Positions 1 to 6,594 of a stretch of 6,602 nucleotides of DNA are shown here, one piece after another (within the stretch, counting starts at the first letter, position 1; every line of letters starts with the position of its first letter). The stretch spans positions 1 to 6,602 of the forward strand of contig JAKATV010000349.1 of the NCBI GenBank assembly GCA_021818565.1, given 5' to 3'. The stretch is from Planctomycetota bacterium. Lineage in GTDB: Bacteria; Planctomycetota; Phycisphaerae; WQYP01. The position numbers were made by a program, and so were the translations under genes. The notes beneath the pieces were generated by a model. That model had not been told where the DNA came from. It worked only from the letters and a program-made list of their open reading frames with translations, and did not search any database.

Positions 1-885
1 GAAAACCTCAGCCGCTTGGCACGCGCCCCAGGTGCCCCGCGCCGCGCGTTTTCCCTTATTGAGTTACTGGTCGTCGTGTCGATTATCGCCATTTTGATCG
101 CTTTACTTCTGCCCGCTCTGGCCATGGCCCGCCGTGCGGCACAAGCCACAGTCTGTGCGTCTAATTTACATGAATTGGGCGAAGCATATATTGAATATTT
201 CACCGAAGAACATGCCCACGGACTCCCCTATGACCCCGACGTGCCTAATATGTACTGGCTGGAAATGCTGGGGCCTTACTTTGCCAATCAGCCGCCGGTA
301 TTTCAGGATCAGAATACCGCGTCGTATGTTCCGCCTGTCGAGCAAGCCGCACTGATTTGCCCCAGCACGCCTAATCGGTCGCTTGCGCCCGGCTCGCCTG
401 GCTATGGCAATGCATTTACCACCTGGGGCCCGGCTGCGTGGTGGAACCAGCCTACGATCACAGGGCATTTCGGCAGCTATGGCATTAATGCGTGGCTCTT
501 TGATACTTCCATCCAGGCCTCCGCCGCCGACCCCAACCCCATGTACTGGTACACGTTCCATCAGCTTCTGGGATTGCAACCCTATTTCAGCTACAGTGAC
601 CAGACACCCGGCCCGCAGACGCCCGTATTTGCCGACGCCATCTGGGCGGATACTTGGCCCGATAGCAGCAATCAACCACCACAACTGCCGTACACGCTGG
701 ATACTGGATACCCGACCGGCGCTCCGAAAGGACCCGGTGGATTGGGCCGTCTGTGCATAGATCGTCATGGCCGCGCGATTAATGTTGCGTATGAAGATGG
801 CCATGTGCAGCGTGTGCCGCTGGCGCAACTTTGGCTGTTACGATGGTCCGCAACATCGGTACCGCGGCAGGTCGTAATTCCATGA
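1..885 (+). CDS. Prepilin-like protein with type IV pilin N-terminus and H-X9-DG C-terminal motif (5' end probably outside window)
   Basis: This looks like a secreted or surface pseudopilin-type protein of the large planctomycete H-X9-DG (DUF1559-like) group; the exact role of these proteins is unknown. Numbering from the TTG at base 16, a basic stretch (R9, R10) precedes FSLIELLVV (12-20). The hydrophobic helix runs to about residue 35, with Glu16 as the conserved fifth residue of the mature pilin. The predicted prepilin-peptidase site is Ala11/Phe12, so Ala replaces the usual Gly at -1. The C-terminus has His251, nine residues, then Asp261-Gly262, followed by a Trp-rich LWLLRW segment, as is usual for the family. 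The middle (about 60-245) is rich in Pro, Trp and Tyr with few Cys. The frame is open to base 1 (it reads ENLSR before the TTG) and there is no Shine-Dalgarno sequence before the TTG, so the true start is probably upstream of the window. The stop is TGA at 883-885. Family call firm; function uncertain. Confidence 0.88.
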   Translation, partial: ENLSRLARAPGAPRRAFSLIELLVVVSIIAILIALLLPALAMARRAAQATVCASNLHELGEAYIEYFTEEHAHGLPYDPDVPNMYWLEMLGPYFANQPPVFQDQNTASYVPPVEQAALICPSTPNRSLAPGSPGYGNAFTTWGPAAWWNQPTITGHFGSYGINAWLFDTSIQASAADPNPMYWYTFHQLLGLQPYFSYSDQTPGPQTPVFADAIWADTWPDSSNQPPQLPYTLDTGYPTGAPKGPGGLGRLCIDRHGRAINVAYEDGHVQRVPLAQLWLLRWSATSVPRQVVIP

Positions 886-1008
886 TTGCGCAGTAAATGC
901 AGAGCATTGGATATATTCTGAAGAGGGCAGTGTACTTGTCGAGCAACATAGCAGCAGAGGCGATTTCAAAGCCTTCCACGTTCCAGATTCCAGGTTCTAC
1001 TTAACTCC

Positions 1009-1047
1009 GATTCCTGTAACCGTGCGCTTTTAGGTTATTACAGAATC
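1009..1047. terminator. Imperfect hairpin between convergent genes, possible weak bidirectional terminator
   Basis: GATTC (1009-1013) pairs with GAATC (1043-1047), TGTAA (1015-1019) with TTACA (1038-1042), and CC (1020-1021) with GG (1033-1034). C1014 and 1035-1037 bulge out, and the loop is 11 bases. That gives about 12 base pairs, and the 1046-1047 end overlaps the stop codon of the minus-strand protease gene. Neither side carries a clear U-tract, so it is not a textbook intrinsic terminator. Its position between two converging genes is the main reason to list it. Confidence 0.3.
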
Positions 1048-2413
1048 AGCGCATGTTTCCCGGCATGGTTAAATAGCCCTGGCCCAACCGATGGTGGCGC
1101 ACCACTCTGACAAGAACCTGCCCCTGATCCGGCAGGCGCGGCAACAGGGCACCTAGATCAGTGAGGGTTCTGATGCGATATGGACCTAACTGCACCAGCA
1201 CATCACCTGGTTTCAAACCGGCCTGGGCCGCCATGGAGCCGGCGTTCACCTGCGTAATAAGCAGACCGTTGTTTACGCCGAGATTGAATTTTTTCCCCAA
1301 CGTCGGTGTTACCTGTTCAATGGTACAGCCCATGATTTGCTTAACGGCCCGGACGATTCGCCGCACCCGTATCTGGGCCGGTGTCGGCGGAGCCACGCTC
1401 ACGGGGTAAGCTTTCGTGGTGCCATTGGAAAAATGCACCATCACTGTTTTTTGCCGCAATGTTACGTTCAACAATGCCGCATACGCATCGAGTAAATTCG
1501 GAGTGGGAATTCCATCTACGGATACGACTGTCGGGCCATGTGTGCCGGCAATTACCACCTGTTGATCAATGGTGGCCGGCGAATGAAATGTTCTCTGGCC
1601 CGCAAATGTGACGGGAATCAGCACACCATTGGTGATTTCCGGGTTCATCAGCGTGCTGATAAGTCCATATAATCTGTTCACCCCGATGGCAAAGCCGATA
1701 TTTTGCGCATTGCCGCGGATGGCGGTATTGATGCCGATGACCTGCCCATAGGCATTTAACAGCGGGCCTCCGGAATTACCGGGATTAATTGCGGCATCGG
1801 TTTGGATCAAGTTTTTCAGCGGCACCGGATTGTTGGGCTCATGAATCTCCCGGCCCATGGCGGAGACAATTCCCGTACTGACACTTTGACTGAACCCAAA
1901 TGGATTACCCACCGCAATCGCAGGTTCGCCGATCATCAGCGTCGATGAATCCCCCAGTGTCAGTGTCGGAAATGTGTGGCGGGAGGCCGCGTTTATTTTC
2001 AAAATCGCCAAATCCGCCTGCGGATCACTGCCGACAACATGCGCGGCATATTTTTTTCCGTTGGATAATGTCACGGAAATCTGTTTCGCCTGGTCCACCA
2101 CATGATTGTTGGTCACCACGTAGCCATTCTTTTGAATAATAAATCCGCTGCCCAGAAAATCGGCGGGCTCGCGGACAATTTCCCCAAAACCCGGCGCTAA
2201 AAACATATTGGGGAAAAGGCTGACCTCATGCGCGATAATTTTCTTGGCGGTAATAGACACTATGGCCGGCTCCGCGTGATGAATAATCTGCACGGTAATC
2301 GTGTCGCGTAAATTGGCCGTATTTATATGGGGTTGCCACGTCGCACCAAAACCGGCACCCGCCGGGATCAGACTGGTTATCAAAAGGGCCGGCAGAATTT
2401 TTCTTATACGCAT
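1046..2413 (-). CDS. HtrA/Deg-family serine endoprotease, exported, trypsin-like domain plus PDZ
   Basis: This is a periplasmic or envelope protein-quality-control protease. The 455-residue product starts with a signal peptide (R2, R4, K5, then a hydrophobic stretch to about residue 24). The trypsin-like domain follows at roughly 85-260, with the full catalytic triad: His104 in TNNHVV, Asp134 in ADLAILKI and Ser214 in NPGNSGGPL. The IGFAIGV segment at 239-245 is also typical of the family. A standard PDZ domain occupies about 361-445 (GLLITQV, AGLKPGDVLVQLG). The region 265-340 looks like a first PDZ reduced to its second half (VVSVDGIPTP, then a helix and VMVHFSNG). Length matches DegP/DegQ/DegS-type proteins. 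The ATG is preceded by GGAG (complement of 2422-2425) at 8-base spacing. It is convergent with the prepilin-like gene and divergent from ispA, so probably transcribed alone. Which Deg subtype it is cannot be decided here. Confidence 0.95.
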   Translation of the reverse strand: MRIRKILPALLITSLIPAGAGFGATWQPHINTANLRDTITVQIIHHAEPAIVSITAKKIIAHEVSLFPNMFLAPGFGEIVREPADFLGSGFIIQKNGYVVTNNHVVDQAKQISVTLSNGKKYAAHVVGSDPQADLAILKINAASRHTFPTLTLGDSSTLMIGEPAIAVGNPFGFSQSVSTGIVSAMGREIHEPNNPVPLKNLIQTDAAINPGNSGGPLLNAYGQVIGINTAIRGNAQNIGFAIGVNRLYGLISTLMNPEITNGVLIPVTFAGQRTFHSPATIDQQVVIAGTHGPTVVSVDGIPTPNLLDAYAALLNVTLRQKTVMVHFSNGTTKAYPVSVAPPTPAQIRVRRIVRAVKQIMGCTIEQVTPTLGKKFNLGVNNGLLITQVNAGSMAAQAGLKPGDVLVQLGPYRIRTLTDLGALLPRLPDQGQVLVRVVRHHRLGQGYLTMPGNMR

Positions 2414-2554
2414 GAGCGTTGCTCCAGTACCATTAACCCTCTATGTCATACTGCATCGGCGTGCATGAATCCAGCGACCGACTCAATTTATGATCATCGA
2501 GGGGGACAATATCTGCCCCTGCCGGGGGCCTGTGCGAAATAATGAGCCGTGCGG

Positions 2555-2560
2555 TATAAT
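2555..2560 (+). promoter_or_regulatory. Candidate -10 box of the ispA promoter
   Basis: A perfect TATAAT lies 27 bases before the ATG at 2588, which would give a leader of roughly 20 bases. The expected -35 position (around 2531-2537, TGTGCGA) matches the TTGACA consensus poorly, and there is no TG extension just before the box. The element is therefore suggestive, not proven. Confidence 0.5.
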
Positions 2561-2577
2561 TTGTCGGCGGAATTTTT

Positions 2578-2583
2578 AGGAGG
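2578..2583 (+). promoter_or_regulatory. Shine-Dalgarno sequence that sets the ispA start
   Basis: AGGAGG ends 4 bases before the ATG at 2588. Spacing is slightly short but the match is complete. An in-frame GTG at 2549 lies upstream of both this site and the TATAAT box, so it is unlikely to be the start. Later in-frame ATGs at 2627 and 2633 have no such site. Confidence 0.8.
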
Positions 2584-2587
2584 CATC

Positions 2588-3511
2588 ATGGCTGCGTCGG
2601 CACCGGTTGCATCAAGTTGTAATGTTATGGAAATGGTTAAATCGTTCGCTTTGCAAACGGATGACTTTTTGCGCAGTTTTCTCGCGCAAGTGCCGGATGC
2701 GCCGCCGATTCTGATGGAATCCATTTCCTACAGCCTGTTTGGACCGGGAAAACGCATCCGCCCGGCATTGGCAATGTTATCCTGCCGGGCGGTAGGCGGC
2801 GATGAGGCGACAGCGTTACCCGCGGCTGGTGCCCTGGAATTAATTCACTGCTTTTCTCTGGTGCATGACGATCTGCCCGCCATGGATAATGATGATCTAC
2901 GACGCGGACGCCCGACCAACCATAAAGTTTATGGAGACGCCGTCGCTATTCTTGCAGGCGACGCCATGAACACCCTGGCCTTTGAATTACTGGCAACACA
3001 CGTGCCCGATCCGGCGTTGGCGATGCGACTGGTGAAAGAACTGGGCTTGGCCACTGGGGCCGCCGGCATGATCGGCGGCCAGATCCTTGACACCTGCTAC
3101 CCGGCGGAAAAATCCAAAGGAACACAAGGTTCATTAGCGCATTTGCAACGCATTCACCGCATGAAAACCGGGGCGCTTATCAACGCCGCCTGCCGCATGG
3201 GGGCATTATCCGGCGGTGTTTCTGATGCGGACTTGCAAACTGTTGACGCCTTAGGCCGGGCGACAGGACTGGCATTTCAGATTGTGGATGACGTGCTTGA
3301 TGCGACTTCCACGGCGGAAAGCCTGGGCAAAAAGGCCGGGAAGGATGCGGCAATTGGCAAACTGACTTATCCTTCCCTGTTGGGCCTGGAAGAATCGCGC
3401 CAGCATCTTGCCTCGCAAGTTCAAATCGCCCAAGACATGGCCGCCCGCCTGGGCCCCGCAGCTCAACCCCTGGCCCAACTGGTCGTTGAATTAGCCCGGC
3501 GCGATCACTGA
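2588..3511 (+). CDS. ispA: Polyprenyl (farnesyl) diphosphate synthase, IspA type
   Basis: This cytosolic enzyme joins isopentenyl diphosphate to allylic diphosphates, most likely making farnesyl diphosphate for quinones, undecaprenyl carriers and hopanoids. The 307-residue product has GKRIRP (54-59), the first Asp-rich motif DDLPAMD (94-100) followed by DDLRRGRPT, GGQILD (164-169), the Lys-Thr-Gly at 193-195, the second Asp-rich motif DDVLD (234-238) and GKLTYPSLLGLE (257-268). All resemble E. coli IspA closely and in order. Phe89 is five residues before the first Asp, and two residues are inserted in the first motif. That pattern belongs to eubacterial type II farnesyl synthases; geranylgeranyl synthases of this group usually have a small or non-aromatic residue there. 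The usual neighbours xseB and dxs are absent. The start is set by AGGAGG at 2578-2583. A C20 product is the main alternative. Confidence 0.95.
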   Translation: MAASAPVASSCNVMEMVKSFALQTDDFLRSFLAQVPDAPPILMESISYSLFGPGKRIRPALAMLSCRAVGGDEATALPAAGALELIHCFSLVHDDLPAMDNDDLRRGRPTNHKVYGDAVAILAGDAMNTLAFELLATHVPDPALAMRLVKELGLATGAAGMIGGQILDTCYPAEKSKGTQGSLAHLQRIHRMKTGALINAACRMGALSGGVSDADLQTVDALGRATGLAFQIVDDVLDATSTAESLGKKAGKDAAIGKLTYPSLLGLEESRQHLASQVQIAQDMAARLGPAAQPLAQLVVELARRDH

Positions 3512-3584
3512 CGAATTAGCAGCAGGCAATTTCCCGCGCAGGCGCTGGCGTGGTACAACACAGGCGTTATTACGGAGCCGGTTT

Positions 3585-4064
3585 ATGCCCAAGGTGAAGT
3601 CTAATCGCGTGGCGGTTTATGTGTTTCGACATTTAGCGGGCGGAACGCAATTCCTGCAGTTGCATCGCGCAGCGGGGTCAGGCGATTATGCCGGCACGTG
3701 GCAAACGGTTTATGGTGGGATAAAGTCTGGTGAAACAGCGATCAATGCGGCCCTGCGGGAACTTCAGGAGGAGACGCAACTGGTGCCGACGAATTTTTTT
3801 CAGGTGGAATATCTGGAAAGCTTTTATCATCGCGCACGCGACCGCGTGACGGTCTTGCCCGTGTTTGCCGCGCAGATCGCACCGCGGGCCAAAGTGATCC
3901 TCGACGCCGAACATGATGATTACCGCTGGGTTGATTTGGCCGATGTCGGTGCGCATTTTGTGTGGCGGGTGCAGCGGCAGGCCATCGCCATTATTGAACA
4001 GGATATCCTTGGCACATCGCCCGCCAAGGAATTATTGACCATCAAGGTCAATGGCCGGCGATGA
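3585..4064 (+). CDS. Nudix hydrolase, NudB-like (dihydroneopterin triphosphate / dNTP pyrophosphohydrolase type)
   Basis: This is a small cytosolic hydrolase of nucleoside-diphosphate-linked compounds. The 159-residue product carries a Nudix box at 44-66: Gly44, Glu50, Arg58-Glu59, Glu62-Glu63, the last three Glu being the expected metal ligands. The Gly near the end of the consensus is Gln65. E. coli NudB, recalled from memory, also departs from the consensus at that site. Further NudB-like traits are WQTVYGG before the box and, later, EHDDYRWVDL (109-118) followed by a Trp and RQAI (131-134). NudB removes pyrophosphate from dihydroneopterin triphosphate in folate synthesis and also acts on dATP, but the substrate here is not shown. 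No Cys is present, which argues against a type 1 isopentenyl diphosphate isomerase. GGAG at 3574-3577 lies 7 bases before the ATG. It follows ispA by 73 bases with no clear terminator, so cotranscription is possible. Confidence 0.88.
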   Translation: MPKVKSNRVAVYVFRHLAGGTQFLQLHRAAGSGDYAGTWQTVYGGIKSGETAINAALRELQEETQLVPTNFFQVEYLESFYHRARDRVTVLPVFAAQIAPRAKVILDAEHDDYRWVDLADVGAHFVWRVQRQAIAIIEQDILGTSPAKELLTIKVNGRR

Positions 4065-4123
4065 AATTCTCCATGACACGATACAGAAGCCGATCAGGCG
4101 TGAGAGCGATGCGCTTTGGAATT

Positions 4124-5386
4124 TTACTGTTCCGGCACATCCGTTTTCATGATTTCCCCCAGCAAAACTGTGGCAAAGCAGCCGGGGGGTGAAACAAATT
4201 TTAGTTCCAGGAATGGCCCGACGTCATCGGTGCCGGTGCTTAACTGCACCTCCGTGGGACAAAATCGCATGGGCCTACGGGAGCCTTTGGTCTTGTAGGC
4301 CCGCGGCCCCTGGAAGGCTTCCAGCGTCAGGTCATTGGATGCCAGAACTTGATTTTCCATTTCAAGCGGGGTGCCCTGCGGTTGCGTCATGCGATAGCCG
4401 AACATGGGGCCGGAGGGTGAAATTTCATGTTGATCACAACGGGCCTGCTCAATTTGCACTTTATCCTCCGCCATCTCCACGCGGAATACCGCCCCAATAT
4501 CGTGCTTCCACGCCAAATCACCGGGTAGGATTTTATTTAATTCCCCCAAGCGCATGCGCAGTAATTCATTGAATAAGTGCGCCTGCAAGGCTGAAATCAG
4601 CAGGCGCTTCAGGCGAATATCCACCACCCGCATGGCTTTATCCCACTGCCCGGGATTTCTTGCCAGAATGCTTAACGCGCGGCGTTCATCGCGCAAATGC
4701 CCGGGCCAATGGGCGTTGGCCAATTCCAGATTGTTATTGGCAAAATGCCGCCGGGCTTGAAGCACGGAACCATGATCCACGCTTTCATCCGGCTCTCCCA
4801 ACCAGCGGGTGAGAAACTCTTTGCTTTGATCGCGCAGCAGAAAAAGCCCCAGCAGATGGTTATCTCGTCTCATGCCGAATCGCTGCATGCCAAAAAAGTT
4901 CGGCACGCCGGTTCGCGACAATCTTGCCAGCACCGCCGCCGCGCGCGTTTGCGCCTCTGAGGGCGATCCGCCCGGCAGACTCCATTCGGCGCGGCGAATC
5001 TTTACCGTAAACCGATTGCCCGCCAGATGACCGATTTTAAGTTTGTTGGTGTGGCGTTTGACCGACAGAATTTTGATGTTTGGCAATTTCAATGCCGCAA
5101 TCCGTTCATGCCCCTCATGCTCAATGCTGAATGTTTGTCGGGCGACCGCCTGGGCATCTTTCAAACCGGCATAACCCACTTCCATGGACCGCCGCCCCAG
5201 AGCCTTGGCAAACACGTTAACCGCCGCCAGTGTGGGAATGCCGCGTTTTTCAATGTGCGCATAACAGTGAATTCCGTTACCGGAAGGCTCATAGAGCGGG
5301 ATTTCTTCCACAATAAAGTCTTCAGGCCGAACTTTAATCTGTCCGCCGATCCCGGGTAAGTCACTTGTCAGATATGGGGTTTCCAT
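4124..5386 (-). CDS. truD: tRNA pseudouridine(13) synthase TruD
   Basis: TruD converts uridine 13 to pseudouridine in the D-arm region of tRNA (tRNA-Glu in E. coli) and is cytosolic. The 420-residue product has the N-terminal PEDFIVEE (21-28), the catalytic loop GYAGLKDAQA with Asp77 as the expected nucleophile, and GNRFTVKIR (123-131) with Asn124 and Phe126. NFFGMQRFG follows at 163-171, then SPSGPMFG (323-330) and the C-terminal PPGCFATVLLGEIMK (400-414). The part between about 165 and 380 is the family-specific TRUD insertion. It is longer than the E. coli protein (about 350 residues), mostly through that insertion. The ATG has an AAGGA (complement of 5395-5399) at 8-base spacing. It is convergent with the Nudix gene, with 59 bases between stops and no clear terminator, and divergent from the LysM gene. 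No active-site residue I know of is missing. Confidence 0.96.
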   Translation of the reverse strand: METPYLTSDLPGIGGQIKVRPEDFIVEEIPLYEPSGNGIHCYAHIEKRGIPTLAAVNVFAKALGRRSMEVGYAGLKDAQAVARQTFSIEHEGHERIAALKLPNIKILSVKRHTNKLKIGHLAGNRFTVKIRRAEWSLPGGSPSEAQTRAAAVLARLSRTGVPNFFGMQRFGMRRDNHLLGLFLLRDQSKEFLTRWLGEPDESVDHGSVLQARRHFANNNLELANAHWPGHLRDERRALSILARNPGQWDKAMRVVDIRLKRLLISALQAHLFNELLRMRLGELNKILPGDLAWKHDIGAVFRVEMAEDKVQIEQARCDQHEISPSGPMFGYRMTQPQGTPLEMENQVLASNDLTLEAFQGPRAYKTKGSRRPMRFCPTEVQLSTGTDDVGPFLELKFVSPPGCFATVLLGEIMKTDVPEQ

Positions 5387-5496
5387 GGTGTTAATCCTTC
5401 AATTTGCAATTTCGTTTTCCAGGAGCCTGCATGTGCCGCCGGGCAACCCTTGCAAAAACACCGCCCATACTCCGCCCCGGATTGCCCGCGAGATTG

Positions 5497-5515
5497 CTGT
5501 GACGGTTCTTCACAG
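5497..5515. repeat. Short inverted repeat in the truD / LysM-gene divergent region
   Basis: CTGTGA (5497-5502) and TCACAG (5510-5515) are perfect inverted arms around a 7-base centre. It resembles a dyad operator, or in RNA a six-base-pair hairpin. The half-sites match the CRP consensus (TGTGA/TCACA), but the centre is 7 bases, not 6, so a CRP-type call is not supported. It lies about 110 bases upstream of the truD start. Confidence 0.4.
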
Positions 5516-5533
5516 GGGTAGATAGTTTAACGG

Positions 5534-5580
5534 ATTTGCCCGGCTTTGTGTTGAATATCCCCCGGCATATCCCCCGGCAT
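5534..5580. repeat. 12-bp tandem direct repeat with a third, degenerate copy
   Basis: ATATCCCCCGGC occurs twice head to tail (5555-5566 and 5567-5578), followed by AT, the start of a third unit. A related ATTTGCCCGGC lies at 5534-5544. The right ends of the three copies fall at 5544, 5566 and 5578, so the spacings are 22 and 12 bases, close to whole helical turns. The block lies 27 bases before the GTG at 5605 and between two divergent genes. It could be an operator, or just slippage of a C-rich unit. Confidence 0.6.
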
Positions 5581-5604
5581 CGCTGGATGAAAGGTGCATA
5601 GTGC

Positions 5605-6588
5605 GTGTACAGTGAAGGCATGGCTATTCGCTTTAAATCAGGTTCGACACCCAAATCGCGCGATGCCCTGCTCTGGATTATTGTTGGCATACTGGTCGTA
5701 TGGGGTGCTTGGCAAGCCATGAAAGTACGCAGACAGGTTCTTAAAGCGCTACACCCACGGCACGCCGCTACCGCTCCCGCCATGACGCAGCCAACGACCG
5801 ACGACAATTTTACGCCGCCCGCCTCGGCAGATATGTCGAATACCGGGCAAATGGACCAACCCCTCACGCCTGATCTGCCTCCCGCAGCGCCGCCGGAGGT
5901 TCTTCATGTTCTTTCGCCGGGACTATTGGTTCGTACGCGCCGGGAAGTCAGTCAAGCGCGTCTGGACCTGCGGCATGATCGACTGCTCAAAGCGCGGCAC
6001 ACTTTGCAAGCAGCCTTGCGACATATTTCCGGCTTTGGCGAAAAGCAGGCCGCTGCCATCCGAGCCATGCTGATGGAAATTAATCGTCACAGTATTTTAG
6101 GTTCCGCGATTATCCCCGGCGATACCTTGGTGAAACTTGTCACGGTGCAACCCGGAAATTCTCTGGATTATCTCGCGGGGTTATATCGCATTACCCCGGA
6201 GATGATTTTGCGGCTGAATCCGGGCTTGCACGCCAGATCCATGGTGGCGGGCACCGGAGTGAAAGTCATTCTTGGCCCCATGGACGCGCATCTGATTCTC
6301 CATGCCTCGCGCATTGACGTGACGATTCGCCGCCATTTTATCGCCGATTATCCATTTCACCTTGTCGCGCCCATTGAGCCGGCCGTCGGCCGCTACCGTG
6401 TTATCAATTATCTGCCCGGTCCACTTGGGCTTGATGAATGGATATTGCAATCGGAAACCGGCCGATCCCGCCTGATACTGGCCGGTGGAGACATTCCCGA
6501 TGCGGATATCACACTCTCCCCCCGAGCCATCACTTCACTGCATCGGATGATAAATCCGGATTTTTCTCGCTTTGAAGTCGAACCATGA
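5605..6588 (+). CDS. Membrane-anchored LysM-domain protein with degenerate L,D-transpeptidase-like tail
   Basis: This is a predicted inner-membrane protein whose outer part should bind peptidoglycan. From the GTG at 5605 (327 residues), a basic N-terminus leads into one membrane helix (about 21-38), then a Pro/Thr/Ala-rich linker (55-97) and a helical, Arg/Leu-rich segment (103-162). A LysM domain follows at about 177-224 (VTVQPGNSLDYLAGLYRI, then LNPG and a closing VILGP). The tail 225-327 resembles the YkuD/L,D-transpeptidase fold in layout (FHLVAP, GRYRV, GLDEWI, ITLSPRAITSLHRMI), but no HGT or S-x-GC motif is seen. The protein contains no Cys at all, so that catalysis looks impossible. 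Start choice is open. TAG at 5599-5601 bounds the frame; the GTG has a weak AAAGG 10 bases upstream. An ATG at 5620 (residue 6) has GAAGG only one base away. LysM call firm; tail assignment is inference. Confidence 0.85.
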   Translation: MYSEGMAIRFKSGSTPKSRDALLWIIVGILVVWGAWQAMKVRRQVLKALHPRHAATAPAMTQPTTDDNFTPPASADMSNTGQMDQPLTPDLPPAAPPEVLHVLSPGLLVRTRREVSQARLDLRHDRLLKARHTLQAALRHISGFGEKQAAAIRAMLMEINRHSILGSAIIPGDTLVKLVTVQPGNSLDYLAGLYRITPEMILRLNPGLHARSMVAGTGVKVILGPMDAHLILHASRIDVTIRRHFIADYPFHLVAPIEPAVGRYRVINYLPGPLGLDEWILQSETGRSRLILAGGDIPDADITLSPRAITSLHRMINPDFSRFEVEP

Positions 6589-6594
6589 TAAAAT

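Noticed and set aside
166..828. Long open frame on the minus strand (220 codons) inside the prepilin-like gene
   Set aside because: It is entirely antisense to a gene with clear family motifs, and its translation is Arg-rich with no recognisable domain or start signal.
896..908. AATGC-AGA-GCATT hairpin just after the prepilin-like gene
   Set aside because: Five weak base pairs with a 3-base loop and no U-tract; likely chance.
886..1008. Search for a small gene or RNA between the first two genes
   Set aside because: No open frame with a ribosome binding site and no tRNA-like or stable structure was visible.
2549..2587. N-terminal extension of ispA from a GTG at 2549
   Set aside because: The extension would span the TATAAT box and the AGGAGG site, has no ribosome binding site of its own, and adds residues with no counterpart in IspA.
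3488..3520. GAATTAGC repeated at 3488-3495 and 3513-3520 around the ispA stop
   Set aside because: An isolated 8-base direct repeat, partly in coding sequence, with no flanking mobile-element or attachment-site features.
4065..4123. Search for a terminator between the convergent Nudix and truD genes
   Set aside because: Only a 4-base-pair stem near 4105-4115 and a distant AAATTC/GAATTT pair were found; neither resembles a terminator.
5391..5867. Minus-strand open frame of 158 codons covering the truD upstream region and the 5' part of the LysM gene
   Set aside because: Its translation is low-complexity with no family motif, it overlaps the real LysM gene, and it would run through the repeats and the truD ribosome binding site.
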